DNA of 64,000 nt from Ctena decussata (GCA_963989385.1 OZ022515.1:8712803-8776802); one strand, 5' to 3'; positions 20,949-32,034 are shown, counted from the first letter of the stretch. The notes: generated by a model not told the origin, from the letters alone. Numbers and translations are program-made.

Positions 20949-21176
20949 TGTTACGGGCCAACTCTCCTACCTTCCATAATCTACTACAATAGTAGATTTG
21001 CGCATTGCTTCGTTATATTCAATCTCTGACAACTGCGTCAGGGAGTTAACTCTTTGGCTCAGTGGTTAGAGCATTGGGCTATCACCCGGGAGGTCCGGGT
21101 TCGAATCCCAGCAAACGACTGGAATTTTTTCAGCTATGCGCTTTGGTCCGTTTGTTGCGGCAGCAATGTCGTAAGA
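20949..21176 (+). repeat. Short LTR (228 bp) containing tRNA-like segment
   Basis: Runs from TGTTACGGG to GTCGTAAGA and is followed at once by a primer-site sequence (21177-21196) and the Gmr1-like gag, so it acts as the 5' LTR of that element. It shares its first ~170 bp with the 5' part of the inverted LTR at 39490-39661 but has a different 3' end. Inverted copy: 38626-38852. The terminal CGTAAGA departs from the expected ...CA end by one base. Confidence 0.75.
21048..21119 (+). ncRNA. tRNA-like segment with Pol III A and B boxes inside LTR
   Basis: A box TGGCTCAGTGG at 21055-21065 and B box GGTTCGAATCC at 21098-21108, at tRNA spacing. D stem (GCTC/GAGC), anticodon arm (loop CTATCAC, anticodon ATC) and T arm can be drawn. 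The acceptor ends do not pair, so it is a tRNA-derived relic and not a working tRNA gene. The inverted copies have a GTC anticodon position, pointing to tRNA-Asp ancestry. It could give Pol III transcription within the LTR. Confidence 0.7.
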
Positions 21177-21196
21177 TGGGGGCTCGAGTCCGGGAT
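21177..21196 (+). promoter_or_regulatory. Primer-binding site of Gmr1-like element (2-nt insertion)
   Basis: TGGGGGCTCGAGTCCGGGAT is the tRNA-Pro site with two extra bases (AG) in the middle. It lies directly after the short LTR and 100 bp before gag. The insertion would weaken primer pairing and fits a decayed copy. Confidence 0.75.
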
Positions 21197-21295
21197 TGAA
21201 ATTTCTTAAGCACCAAATAATTTTGAATAAAAAAAATAAGTTTTCACTGTTTGCTGATCAAATAAGCAAATAACTAAAGCCAGCAAAAAGCAATC

Positions 21296-22640
21296 ATGTC
21301 TTTTTATCTTGATAAATTCATTGCTGCGCCTTCTCAGGAGCTGCTGAACTTGGCGAAAAAGACAGATTTACTGGATATTGCAGCACATGATGAATTAACC
21401 TCAGTCAAAAGGTCCATGTTGAAACATGAAATTAAGAATATTTTGATTCAGTTCTTTGTTGATGAGGAAAATTTTTATTCCTCTGCAACCTCTCACATTC
21501 TCGTCACTCAAACCGATTTGCAGATGCGAGAATTAGATATTCAGAGACAAACTGAAATGGAAAAAATAAGATTGAAACATGAAGAAAGAATTAGGCTTGA
21601 AAATAATGAGCGTGAGGAAAGAATTAGGCTTGAACATGCTGAGCGTGAGGAAAGAATTAGGCTTGAATCATTAGAAAAAGAGAAATTGAGGTTAGAAATG
21701 GAAGAACGAGAAAAAGAAAAATGACAGAGAAATGCAAAAAGAGAAATTAGAGAAAGAAGAAAAAGAAAGAGAAAGACAATTTCAAATTAGAATGAAAGAA
21801 ATGGAAATGCAAGAAAAGACCGCATCAAAATCTTTGCCTTTGGATTTTAAAAAAATGTTTTTGACGTTACCAAACACATCAGACTCGTTCCTCCATTTCA
21901 AGAAAAAGAGGTTGACAAATATTTTCTTCACTTTGAAAAAGTTGCAGAAAATTCAAAATGGCCAAAAGAGCATTGGGCTTTGCTTCTACAGAGCGGTGTG
22001 ATCGGCTAGGCTCGCGAAATTTATACACAATTTTCTCTTGAGCAGGGCTCAGATTATGACAAAGTAAAAGAACTTATTTTTAAGGCTTTTGAGTTGGTCC
22101 CTGGGGCTTACAGGCAGAAATTTAGGAACTGTAGAAAAGAAAATGACCAAACTTATGTTGAATTTGCTAGGACAAATGAGCAATTATTTGATAGGTGGAG
22201 CTCATCAAAGAAAGTGGGCTCTGACCATAGTAAACTAAGACAGCTCATGCTTGTTGCAGAATTGAAAAGGTGCATTAATTCTGATATTAAATCATTTCTA
22301 GACGAAAAGCAGGTCTAAACTTTAGAGGCAGCAGCTCGTTTGGCTGATGATTATGCTTTAACTCATAAGACATCTTTTGTGCACAAGCCTTTTCCTAAAA
22401 AGACATTTTCCCCTCAGTCGGGTCCCAAATTCAGTCCCAGTAATCCATCTGGCAATTCCAGTCCCACATATACTCAAAAACCAACCCCCCCCCCCCCCCC
22501 CCCGCCCCCAGTGAAAACAAAGGTCAAAATCCCTTATCTCAGCCTATTTGTAATTATTGTAAGCAATCAGGACATATAATTTCTGAATGTTTACTTTTAA
22601 AGAGGAAGAGAGAAAAACAAGAGGGTCTAAAACCCACAGG
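21296..22640 (+). pseudogene. gag: Gag of Gmr1-like element, SCAN-like capsid region, broken
   Basis: The coding starts at the ATG at 21296 (MSFYLDKFI...). A long charged coiled coil with repeated EERIRLE units occupies 21530-21790. A SCAN-like capsid C-terminal region lies at about 22050-22320, including YRQKFRNCRKE and DRWSSSKK. A CCHC zinc knuckle (NYCKQSGH...C) lies at 22549-22590. It is broken by a stop at 21722-21724, frame changes around 21725-22000, stops near 22007 and 22316, and a frameshift at the C homopolymer (22487-22507). The SCAN domain of vertebrate zinc-finger proteins is known to derive from a Gmr1-like gag, so this match fits the pol domain order seen downstream. It is non-functional as it stands. 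Confidence 0.85.
22487..22507. repeat. C homopolymer tract in gag
   Basis: About 17-20 Cs broken by one G. The reading frame changes here: the zinc-knuckle frame downstream differs from the upstream gag frame. It may be a real frameshift or an assembly error. Confidence 0.85.
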
Positions 22641-22725
22641 TCTTACCTCTTTACGGTCAACACCACAGTCTTGTGTTCAGGATCAAATTCCTATTCGGAC
22701 CAAAATTTCTGAGACTGATTCTGTT

Positions 22726-23232
22726 ATGGAGATTTATGAACCATTCTTATCAAAAGGTTTTGTGTCACTAAATAGTGACTTTGCCCAGTCTACCCCTATT
22801 ATTATCTTACGAGATACTGGAGCTTCTCAATTCCTTATTTTGGCAGATACCCTGCCATTTTCCGAGAAGACTTCTTCTGGGACAAGTGTCCTTATTCAGG
22901 GAGTAGAATGTGGATTTGTTAATGTACCGCTTCATAACATTTATTTGTCCTCAGACTTAATTTCTGGTCCAGTGGCTGTTGGTATTAGACCTTCATTGCC
23001 TTTTAAAGGTGTTCACTTATTGTTAGGCAATGACCTAGCAGGAGATAAGGTTGTGGTTAATCCACTTTTGACCAACACACCTTGTGTTGATCAACCACCT
23101 GACCCCATTGAGCAGGAAATTCCTGACCTTTACCCTTCGTGTGCTGTCACTAGGGCTATGGCCAAGAAAGCCATGTTGAATGATGGGAATCAGGACATTG
23201 ATTTAACTGATACTTTTATAGGTAGTCTTTGA
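22726..23232 (+). pseudogene. pro: Retropepsin-like protease region of Gmr1-like element
   Basis: The open frame has the aspartic-protease motif LRDTGASQFLI (Asp in DTG) and the downstream LLLGNDLAG motif. It follows the gag zinc knuckle and precedes the integrase. It would cut the Gag-Pol polyprotein. The ORF ends with TGA overlapping the ATG of the next frame (ATGA at 23229-23232), i.e. a -1 shift, which could be programmed or a mutation. The region is otherwise intact over 168 codons, but the element as a whole is dead. Confidence 0.8.
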
Positions 23233-23755
23233 ATGACGAGATTTCAAAATCTCTTTCATCCAGCCTGTCTGACATGCAGACAGACTCTACTTCCAACTCA
23301 TCAGTGTCCAACACGGACCACTCTCCTTCATTTTCAAATGACCAAGGTCATGACCTACTGTCAAGGTCACAGCTTTGCAAAGAACAACACAGTGATCCTG
23401 AGATCTCACCTTTGTTTGAAAGGGTTTTAGATGAAAACGAAATGTCCCAGGTTCCTGTTTGCTATTATGTCAAAAATGACATTTTGATGAGAAAATGGCG
23501 TCCTCCTGATGTCTCAGCAGAAGACAAGTGGACTGTTAACCACCAAATTGTGGTTCCAAGGGTTTTTCGCCCTGAAATTTTGAACTTGGCCCATAAAACT
23601 CCCTTGTCAGGTCATTTATGGGGTAAACAAGACCTACCACAAGATTCTAACCATGTTTACTGGCCAGGGTTAAAGTCCGATGTTTCTTAACATTGCAAAT
23701 CTTGCCATACATGTCAAATGGTAGGAAAACGTGATCAAACTATCCCTAAGGCCCA
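23229..23755 (+). pseudogene. int: Integrase N-terminal part of Gmr1-like element (interrupted)
   Basis: A Ser-rich linker is followed by the HHCC zinc-binding region: AHKTPLSGH at about 23590-23620, VYWPGLKSD at 23655, and C..C (CKSCHTC) after a TAA at about 23688-23690 that breaks the frame. The frame then continues to codons for Lys-Ala-His at 23748-23755, where the CACAG... insertion begins. The integrase resumes in the same frame at 37149 (LQPIPAFEEP). Integrase BEFORE RT is the diagnostic Gmr1 order. Confidence 0.88.
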
Positions 23756-24378
23756 CACAGGGCAAACGTGCATCTATAAGCCCCTATAAGTCTGCGTAAA
23801 TGTGCATTAAATGTGGCGTAAAATTATAAATAAGCAGCGTGAAACTGCTGAAGAAGTAGTTTTAAGTCGCATTTAAGCAGGTGTGTAAACAACTTTGTGA
23901 CATACCTTTTTAGTGACTTTAAGCACCTGCTTAAAAGTCTTTAAATCGGAACAATAAGCGGTCAAAAACGCAGCTTATCACTGCTTAATATTTCCTCTTT
24001 TAAGCATTTTTAAGGACTTAAAAGCTTAAGAAGAACCATCTGTAAGCACCTTTAAGTTAGTAATAATTGAAGCGTATATGATAGTAATTGTATTGTTGCT
24101 TATATTTTTTATATATATATATTTTTTTTTTGGTAATTTTAAGTCATTGTTTATAATATCTTATAAACAACATACGACTTGAAATCGCTAGCTTTATAAC
24201 TTGAATTCCCCCTTCTTTCTTTTTTTTCTTTCCACTGTTTAGCAGATGTCAAATCAGGAGTAAGTTCCTAGAACTTGAAGACATTTCATGGGTGTACATA
24301 CTATTCATTTCTATCAACAACAAAAAACAGCAACAAGTAATTTTATTTTAATACTTCAGCTCCAGTTGTCAACATTAA

Positions 24379-24818
24379 AGTCTCCATAGTCCTATCAGCG
24401 GTAAAAACTCCTAAACGCATATCATTGTAAAAAGCGGTTCAACCTTCACGTTTGGTAATAAAATGTGGGTTGGTGTGATATATTGAGTCATGTAACTGGC
24501 TAAAAGTAGAGAAAACAAGTTTTTTGAAAAATAACAAATCGCTCTACAAAGTACAATTTCCCGTTCTGGTTTCCCGTCTAGCAATGCTTTATAAACATAG
24601 GCGGAATATTGACTGGTATGAAATCGAAAGTAGGTCATTTTAGTTGCCAACTAAAATGACCTAAATAAGTTTTCAATCCCTTTTTATGTGAAACTCAGGG
24701 ATGTTTAACTTTTTTAAAGCTGGCTAATCACGGTCATATACAGTTACGAAACTATTTTGAGAAGCTTGCCTCGATTCCTTATGATAAATTTTTTCATGCT
24801 GATAGAGCAATGGGGCCT
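24379..24818 (+). mobile_element. piggyBac-like TTAA MITE, copy 1 (440 bp)
   Basis: Flanked by TTAA on both sides (24375-24378 and 24819-24822). Termini are AGTCTCCATAGTCCTATCAG and, inverted, AGGCCCCATTGCTCTATCAG. It has an internal palindrome (ggtcattttagttgccaact / agttggcaactaaaatgacc) near 24632-24660. Two more copies are at 29413 (inverted) and 56899. There is no coding capacity. Confidence 0.82.
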
Positions 24819-25162
24819 TTAAATATGACAACTTTATGTAATGTCCGGTCACTGTCACTGTCAACGTCTGTCGTAAGAAACTTTTGAACACTCATTGTAT
24901 AACTTGTGTCCGCGCTCAGTACATCCTCTATCTCTCGTTGTAAGCGTAGAAATGATCGGACAGTCAGTTTTCCCGCCGTATTTGAGAGATAATGCAGTCT
25001 GCTATTTACCTCACTACACATGGATATTTGCATAATTTATACAACATCTGTAAGATATTTACTAAGGTGGCATATCGTAAATTGCAGATTAGCATATAAT
25101 CTCATTGATGTACATGTAAAATATTTATTATGAGGCCAAGGTAAGTTATAGAGGAAAATGGC

Positions 25163-25164
<2 letters not shown>

Positions 25165-25200
<36 letters not shown>
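25165..25200. repeat. (GA)n microsatellite
   Basis: About 18 GA units; a shorter GA run is at 25785-25800. Confidence 0.95.
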
Positions 25201-25205
<5 letters not shown>

Positions 25206-26051
25206 TGTGTATGACCACGCATATAACTATAATCCACTACTCCGTATTTAAAATTATCATATAACGAATTCATTCATCCATTTGAGGTTTTCAACTATTT
25301 CTGACAAAGCTATGGAATAAAAGCTAACACTCAAGTACACGTTTTTTTTTTCAAATATGAATGCTGAAAACCGTTTAAAGGGTCTTTTAAAATGTTGCGG
25401 CTTTCTTGCCCCTTCCTTCCTCCCCTCTCACAACCACCACACACACGTCTGAAATGAAGAATGAAAAGTCCTTTGTCCTCCTAAAAACAAATGTAAATTC
25501 ACCTTTTTCAGTAAAGCCCTGGAAGGATCTCTCATGTTAAGTTCATGGAAATAAGGGTCAAAACTTATGTAATTTGCAAATTTGAACTGTGCTTGGGTTT
25601 GACTTTGGTTTGATAGACCAGCATGGAAGGAATAACTTTAAACGTTTTTATTATTATTTTTGTTTCAAAATTATTTTTTTACATCAGCTGTAGGAGGCTT
25701 AGGCTGTGCCATGCAAAGATATGGGCAGTAACAAATTAATGTGTATACATCATTTACATACATTATTAAAATATTACAGCTAAAGAGAGAGAGAGAGAGA
25801 AGTTTGTGTTAAGATATATTCACGAATTTAAAATTGGCCATTTTCATAAAGATTATTTAAATCAGTCAAATGACATGTTAATTATATGTTCGTGAAAAAA
25901 AAGACGTTAGCGAAATTTCTTTTAGTAATTATACGACTGGTGGTGGTAGCTACATGTAGTTTATGTTGTTACAGTACAGTGGCCGAGTGCACAAAGCAGA
26001 CGTAAGATTACGCTGGACGTACGACCGTCGTAAAGTTGTCGCAGAAATTTA

Positions 26052-26474
26052 GGGCGCGTTTACACGAGCAAAGTTTCTATGTCACAGAAACTTTAACAAA
26101 GAAAGTATGACAAACATTTTGCGTTTACACGGAGCAAATTATTTGTTAAAGAAAATGTGCCATAGAATCTTTTTCACATAAACTTTGGCAATGAAATATT
26201 TGCTGCAGTGTTCACACGACCAAATATTATTCGTCAAAGTTACCTGCAGCGATGAAACAAAATCTTTGTCACATTTTCCACGCTTGTAGCAATGTTCTTT
26301 GTTACATAATCTTTAGCAAAGTTCTCCGTTTACACGAACAAATTTAAGGTATCGAAGTAACTTTACCATATATTTTTGTCAAAGAAACATTGTCATATTT
26401 TGGCATTCACACGAGCAAATTTTTCTGTGACAAACCTACTTTGTCATAGAAACTTTGGTCGTGTAAACGCGCCC
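26052..26474. mobile_element. TA-flanked MITE (423 bp)
   Basis: Ends are GGGCGCGTTTACACGAGCAA and, inverted, GGGCGCGTTTACACGACCAA; the matching region continues as AGTTTCTATG. TA flanks at 26050-26051 and 26475-26476. Several caaa(g/t)tt..ttaca-type internal repeats. Non-coding, inserted into the Harbinger left subterminal region, and one of the youngest layers here. Confidence 0.8.
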
Positions 26475-26603
26475 TAAATCCGTGTGCACAACCAAGGCGT
26501 GTCGCAAACTTAGTCGTAAAATCGCTCTAATACTCACGTCTGCTTTATAGTAGACTTAACACTGGCGTAAGGCACTCATATTTCGTTAGTGTTTCATTTA
26601 AAC

Positions 26604-26764
26604 ATGGCCGGAATGTTACATTGGATGCACGACTTAAATTATAGAAGGGTTTTAAAGAGAGACAGGATAATCAGAAACAGAACAAGTCCTTTGGATACAT
26701 ATAATGATGTAGATCTATATAAACGGTTTCGTTTGCCACACCATAGGCTGCTTGAACAATGGTG
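26604..26764 (+). pseudogene. PIF/Harbinger DDE transposase N-terminal fragment
   Basis: A short frame from an ATG at 26604 to a TGA at about 26762-26764 reads MAGMLHWMHDLNYRRVLKRD and on to the motif LDTYNDVDLYKRFRLP. It resembles the N-terminal helical region of HARBI1-type transposases (RDR..PL..Y.D..L..RFR). The catalytic DDE domain is absent. Assigned from motif recognition and context (Harbinger termini, Myb partner gene). Confidence 0.6.
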
Positions 26765-27154
26765 ATGACTGGCATAATATGTCAAGTACCAAAAAGTTCC
26801 TTTTGGTGGCTTTGGACCACCCCTTGTATGAGGATACTTTCTGTTGGAGTAGTCCATCTGTAGTCGGGAAAGCAGGTCTTTCCATTTATGCTTGATCTCT
26901 TCCAGAGTCCACTGTTGCTTCCCAGTTGCATTTACTGCGGACTATATTTCTTCCCATTTTTTTTTCATTCTTGACGTGAACACATTAGAAAATTTGGAAT
27001 TAAGGATCTCAGAATTGTCCTTATACATCGCCAACAATTTCAATATGTCATTATCTTCAGTATTTTTTTCTGATAGACAATTTACGTTTAGCTCAAAAGC
27101 ACATGCACGTTTGAAAGTGTTATAATGAACATTAGTTTTAAAGAAAATCACCAA
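26690..27154 (-). pseudogene. Myb/SANT-like protein of Harbinger element, broken
   Basis: On the minus strand from 27154 the frame runs through ...NSEILNSKFSNVF, KKKWEEI, a stop at about 26940, then residues typical of the trihelix (VNATGKQQWTLEEI, HKWKDL) and GGPKPPKG near 26800. This is the Myb/SANT-like DNA-binding partner that PIF/Harbinger elements encode beside their transposase; it helps nuclear import and end binding in studied members. In-frame stops show it is dead. It converges on the transposase fragment. Confidence 0.65.
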
Positions 27155-27908
27155 AAGATTAAAATATGTCGTGCAGATTTATGATAAATATATAACATGC
27201 AAAAAGGTACATATGCCATATGCGAACATCAGAGGCTCATACCAGCCTGCGCACCCACGCAGTCTGAAAATTATGCATGGAACCTGAGAATTTTACATGT
27301 ACAAAGAGAAGTATCTATCTAAAATCACGGACTCACAGGCTGGTTTCAGTCTTCTCTGTTCGAAGATGCCTTAAGCAACTTTTATGCCTAACGCGCCTCA
27401 TATCATATCAGAAAACCATTCAGCAAACACACTGCTACTTTTATTTGAGAGCACTACGCTAGTCGTACTCTAGTCGCAACTACGCCTGACTTACGCCTGC
27501 TTCGTGCATTTGGATGTTAACACAGTCGCAAGATTGACTTACTTGCGCCGACGTTCGTAGCCTACGCCGGCGTAGCTTACTCCTCCTTTGTGCACTCGGC
27601 CCCAGACTCGACAGTATCGGATCACCGACACTATCGGATTATCGACAGTATCGGATCACTCATAAGTTATCGCCTGTTTTTCTTACAAATGAAGCAAATA
27701 TTTTCACCATTATATCACAGTAATACAAAGCGCACGGTGAAAAATTCGATTAAAATGTGCGGCTGTGAAACAAATCAGAGTTGTTGAAAAGCTTGGTCCC
27801 TCTTCAGCGGCGCTTGCATTTTGGCTGTTGCTTTTTAGCCCCAAAAAGATTTCGGTTATTTGAACTATTTTATCATTAGGCAATTGAAACCAATTCTGCT
27901 TTGTTATA

Positions 27909-28146
27909 TGAGCCACGATACGACAAAACCAACAATGTGGTTGTGCGCCTAGTGCAGACTCAGATCAGCCTGGGCATTCGCCCAGTTTGACCAGACTCTT
28001 CATTAAGTGTTCAAAGAGTAGCTAAGGGTCTTAGCTACCTCCATGCAGACAGCGAAGACTCTGATCAGACTGGGCGGATGCCAAGGCTGATCTGAGTCTG
28101 CGCTGGGCGCACAACCACATTGTTGGTTTTGTCGTGTCGCGGCTCA
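27909..28146. mobile_element. GAGCCGCGACACGA-type foldback MITE, copy in 13.4-kb insert
   Basis: Ends TGAGCCACGATACGACAAAA and, inverted, TGAGCCGCGACACGACAAAA, extending to about 60-bp inverted repeats (…CCAACAATGTGGTTGTGCGC…). 238 bp, the same length as the copy at 46741. The middle holds agactctgatcagactgggcgg. Flanked by AT-rich sequence; the target duplication is ambiguous (TAT/AT). Non-coding. Confidence 0.8.
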
Positions 28147-29412
28147 TATGTCCTGGTATCCGTAAAATTGCAGACAGTCGTTATTTTAGTGAAATCCCAG
28201 TATTTGATGAGACTAAAGACTTGAAAATTGGGACACCGATGTGCGACAGTAACGGATCATTTTATAATTTGAACTGAAATACAGGCATAAGCTGGAAAAC
28301 TTTTTGTTGGATGCATGGTCAGATGCTGAAAGCAAATCATAAATCAGCTACACGAGTGGCTGGTGTGTCTACTTTCAGAGAAGATTAGTATAAGAATAAC
28401 ACGACATCCTTTTCGTAAGATGTTTCCCATTCCACGTCCCACACACTAACGTATGGTATGACAGGCTATGCGTAGCACAATGTAACTTCTGCTTAACATT
28501 CTGAAGAAATATTTGAGATCGTCTCACATGTGTATGTACCAATAATTACTAGCGATCATCAGATTGACATTTGTACATTGTGTAGACTCAGATTAATGTC
28601 GCAGAACTCATTGCATGACCATGCAGCGTTTATTCTCTGTTTACATTGAAATATCAAGGTTAAGGCGGAAAATCACCCTAAATTTGTTGATCCTGATCAG
28701 TCACTACGGTCTTATCAGGGTCTACACTTTGCATAGGCAGATTATGGTCTTGACTGTTTTAGTACTAGTTCCATGTTATAGGGGCGCAGAGGACTACTGC
28801 GTTAGGATTTATAGACGGGCTTGTACATTTGATTACATTCAACTGTAATTTGACAGCCATAACATTTGCTCGTGAAGGACCTTGTAAAATATCGTTGTAA
28901 GGCCGTATAAAGTTTCTCTGAGACTTTAGTAGGTCCAACGGTTAATGTAGCCAAATTAATGAAGCTAAGATGTTTGGCAGAACGCATCGCAGGAGCTCTC
29001 TTATAGAATAATATCATATAATCCGATACTGTCGCACCTGATTCGTTACTGTCGTAAGACCCTTTGTAACTCTAGATAGGTTATCTGCCCTTTAGTGGAC
29101 AAATTTCATAAATATTTTGACATGGACAGATAGAAGGGATATTTTGCAATTGCTATGTCTCATAGCATATATAATTTTAGCATTCACATACAACAAAACA
29201 GGATTTTTATTAATCTTGATCCGATACTGTCGAGTCCACTGTATAATGAATTCAAGTAATACCAACTTGGCACGGTCAGCCACAGAGCGACCGTATGCAT
29301 GTAGCGAAGGGAACCGCACCGTTAGAAGAAACTGCAAAGCTTTGCTAGTATTCTGCTGCATGTAAGCCGAAATAACATAGCTCCAACATTTTAATTTTCA
29401 GTTGTCTTTTTC

Positions 29413-29737
29413 AGACCCCATTGCTCTATCAGCATGAAAAACTTTATCATGAGGTATCGCTGCGAGCTACTAACTATAGTTTCGTCAGTGTACATGACCG
29501 TTACAAGCAAGCTTTAAACAAATAAAACATCCTTGGGTTTCACATAAAAAGGGTCTGATAACTTACAAATGACCTACTTTCGATTTCATTAAGTAGAATA
29601 AAATGGTAAAAATACAATGTACAGGCATGGAACCCCGATCACTATCCAGTTTATATTTATATAGCATTGCTATACGGGAAACCAGAACAGGAAATTGTAG
29701 TTAGTCGTTTTTTACCAACGATCGGACTATAGAGACT
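29413..29737 (-). mobile_element. piggyBac-like TTAA MITE, copy 2 (inverted, 325 bp)
   Basis: Inverted relative to copies at 24379 and 56899, with an internal deletion. TTAA is kept at 29738-29741; the other side is TTTC. Ends read agaccccattgctctatcag and, at right, ggactatagagact. Confidence 0.75.
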
Positions 29738-30229
29738 TTAATGATCAGGGTAGACATTGTTCTGCATTCCACAAATCGTGTGATTCTATAGCAGGGCAGT
29801 GAGAGGTGACTGCTATGTTGTACTGAATAGAGTTACCTTCGAATATAGCCACTCCGTTAGGAGGAAGCCTACATGTAGAGCTCGTACAAACAGAGCTATC
29901 ATGCTGATGAATAGCTGTATTCGGAACATGATCGGTTTTCTGTCGAAAAGACCTACCCAGGACTTGGTGATCCAAGATTACCGAGACAGCAAAGATTCAG
30001 TATTATATATTACATGTTGGATGGTATTTTCGGGTTGTACACTTCACTGAATCATTTCCGATGGACGGACGGACAGACACACGGACAGTCAACGGGAATA
30101 CATAATACTCCGCCGTTTACCCCGCCACTGACGTGTGGCAGGGTATAAAATGCATATCAGGGACTCATTCTAATATCATATATCAACGAACGAAGTTTCA
30201 TTGGTTTGATTGGCCGGTTGTTTTTGGTT
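29738..30229. other. Unannotated stretch inside the 13.4-kb insert
   Basis: No gene seen. Contains acggacggacagacacacggacagtca near 30065 and other short repeats. Confidence 0.35.
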
Positions 30230-30465
30230 TAACGGCTCTTTGAGACAGTACTGCAGGGTATTTCGAGCCGCCTCCCAGAGAGAGGGAGAAAGAAAAGAAA
30301 TACGATGGGGAAAGAGAAAAAATGTTCAAACAACCCCGCCCCGCACCCGGCCACCTTCACCTACTGCAAGCACAGTAGGCTCTTGCCCTTCTATCATCTA
30401 AATTAGTAGGACGCCCCGGCACTGAAAGTTATTCAGCACCATCGCCCGACCACGACAACCCCCAC
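30230..30465 (-). repeat. SINE-like interspersed repeat, copy 2 (inverted)
   Basis: Reverse-complement homologue of 14118-14345, including gtcgggcgatggtgct, cggggcgtcc, the gcaag..tact..cttgcagtag block, a CT-rich block and tgtctcaaagagccgttaaac. A third fragment is at about 13525-13575. Non-coding. Confidence 0.6.
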
Positions 30466-31764
30466 TAAGTTTCATACGCAAAGTTTTAAAAGTTGTCGTA
30501 GCGTATGTATGGGTTTTCACCTCTGTTGCTATAGTAAATAAGAATTTTGGCTGGCTGTAAAAATGTCAGAAAAATAAAAAGAGTGTGGACCCTAATCTAA
30601 GACAAATATTTGCAGCTTTGATCAGATTGATCAGAGTTAAAAACATTTATATTTTCCACCATAAGAACTGATGTTTGAATGCATCAAAGGTGGACACTGG
30701 TCATACAGCGCATTCTGTTGCGTCAAATGTGAGTTAACATCGTTTACCAAGGTAACACCGGGTTGGTAAACATTTCTATCACTGACTCAAAGATTGGAAG
30801 ACGCTAAAGACTGCGGATTCGCTGATTTTTTTTATCAGTTCAATTTGAAACTCTGTAAAAGCAACATTATAACATCATCTATGGACATCTGTACACTGAA
30901 GTAATTGAAGACTGAGCAAAGTGCCTAATCAGCATTCGCATGATAAGTAGGTTGATCTGGGTCTATGCTGCTTGCAAATGTTTTATAGTCTAACTCCTCA
31001 GTTGTTCGTAATCTGTCTTGAAACATGACTGGTAAGAAAAAGACAGTATCAAACTTTTAGTGTTGTGATGGCAGATACGGCGGATACAGGCCCTTTCACC
31101 TAAGAAACTTTATGAAAGATACATCTAATAAAACATAAAGTCGTTTAATCAGTTGTTTTTCTCTTCAAAACATGCAAACTATACATAACCGAGTGGCCCT
31201 GCTCTTAGTCATTCGACATACTAATTGAACACAAATGCAATCGGTATGGTTTCGAATCAGCCCCTGTACATGTATATTAATTAGACGAAGGGAATGATAG
31301 GACACCTACCGTGCTGATTTTATACAGCTCAGCGACGAAGGTGAGTGGGTAAATACGTACACGCATTTTCTTGCTGAGACTTATATATATACACAAAATG
31401 AAGCAAACTATAAGATGTATTGTGTACAATTTTACCATCAGTATCATGCTTCGAAAATGAAATGCTCAACAATCAGTGCATGTACCAAATTGAATGTGAT
31501 CTCTTTACAAACATCAAAGCAATAACAGCGCTTCTCATTCACGCACACACATTCGGTTGAATACCGCACACTACACCCTCGGGGATGGGGACTTTGGGTG
31601 TGTGTGTGGGGGGGGGGGGGGGGGGGGGGGGAGTGGGGAGTAACTTCCTATACATGTTACATGTATAATTCGGATATGCGGCCCGAATAGCCTTTCTCTT
31701 TTTTTGTATTTGATTTAGCCCTATCTTTTTAACAACAGGTCTATGTCCGACCCTCTTTTTGCCG
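30466..31764. other. Gene-free stretch; G tract at 31605-31631
   Basis: AT-rich sequence without genes. It contains a (TG)n/G homopolymer near 31596-31631 (27 Gs or so). Confidence 0.5.
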
Positions 31765-32034
31765 GGCCGGGTAGCGCAATCGGTAGGGCACCTGACTCGT
31801 AAGTCAGAGGTCCTGGGTTCGAATCCCGGTCTGGCCACATACTTTCGTTTCTCCTTCCGCTGATTCAAGAAGGGCAGTTGTCAGTTACTGGCGAAAGTAT
31901 GTGCGCTTAGTACTGGTTAACCGCTTAGGAGGTCTAAGCCTGCCCAGGAATAGTGTGGTTAGGTTAACTGACCGTCCCGACATGACCTTAGTTGTTTACC
32001 GTGGACGTTAAGCATCAAATCAACCAACCGACCC
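31765..32034 (+). mobile_element. tRNA-derived SINE, full-length copy
   Basis: The head at 31765-31837 folds as a tRNA: acceptor GGCCGGG/TCTGGCC, A box TAGCGCAATCGG, B box GGTTCGAATCC, CGT at the anticodon position. The anticodon loop is 1 nt short or strained, so it is a SINE head and not a clean tRNA-Thr gene. A tRNA-unrelated body follows: cagttactggcgaaagtatg, cttagtactggttaaccgct, gcctgcccaggaatagtgtg, and tgtttaccgtggacgttaagc, then a CAA-rich tail. A second copy is at 32590. Confidence 0.82.

Larger units (their letters stand above)
25980..27602. mobile_element. PIF/Harbinger element, internally deleted
   Basis: Inverted ends are GGCCGAGTGCACAAAGCAGA at left and, inverted, GGCCGAGTGCACAAAGGAGG at right. 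The 3-bp CAG on each side (25977-25979, 27603-27605) is a possible target duplication. It carries remnants of both genes typical of the superfamily: a DDE transposase N-terminus on + and a Myb/SANT-like protein on -, converging. A TA MITE is nested inside. Confidence 0.75.
25977..29241. mobile_element. pogo/Tigger-like TA element carrying nested insertions
   Basis: The right end, read inverted, is CAGTGGACTCGACAGTATCG followed by GATCA, and is bordered by TA (29242-29243). At the left, TA-CAGT at 25975-25980 is followed by the Harbinger insertion, after which ACTCGACAGTATCGGATCA resumes at 27606. CAGT-type ends with TA duplication suit pogo/Tigger. Extra cgacagtatcggat-like repeats lie at 27606-27660 and an inverted one near 29020. 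About 1.6 kb remain without the Harbinger element. No transposase recognised. Confidence 0.6.

Noticed and set aside
21048..21119. Functional tRNA gene in the LTR
   Set aside because: Acceptor ends do not pair and all copies are inside LTRs.
31765..31837. Functional tRNA-Thr(CGT) gene
   Set aside because: Head of a SINE with a body repeated at 32590, and the anticodon loop is irregular.
31539..31868. 109-codon minus-strand ORF with GFEPRTSD motif
   Set aside because: That motif is the usual translation of a tRNA-SINE B box; not a protein gene.
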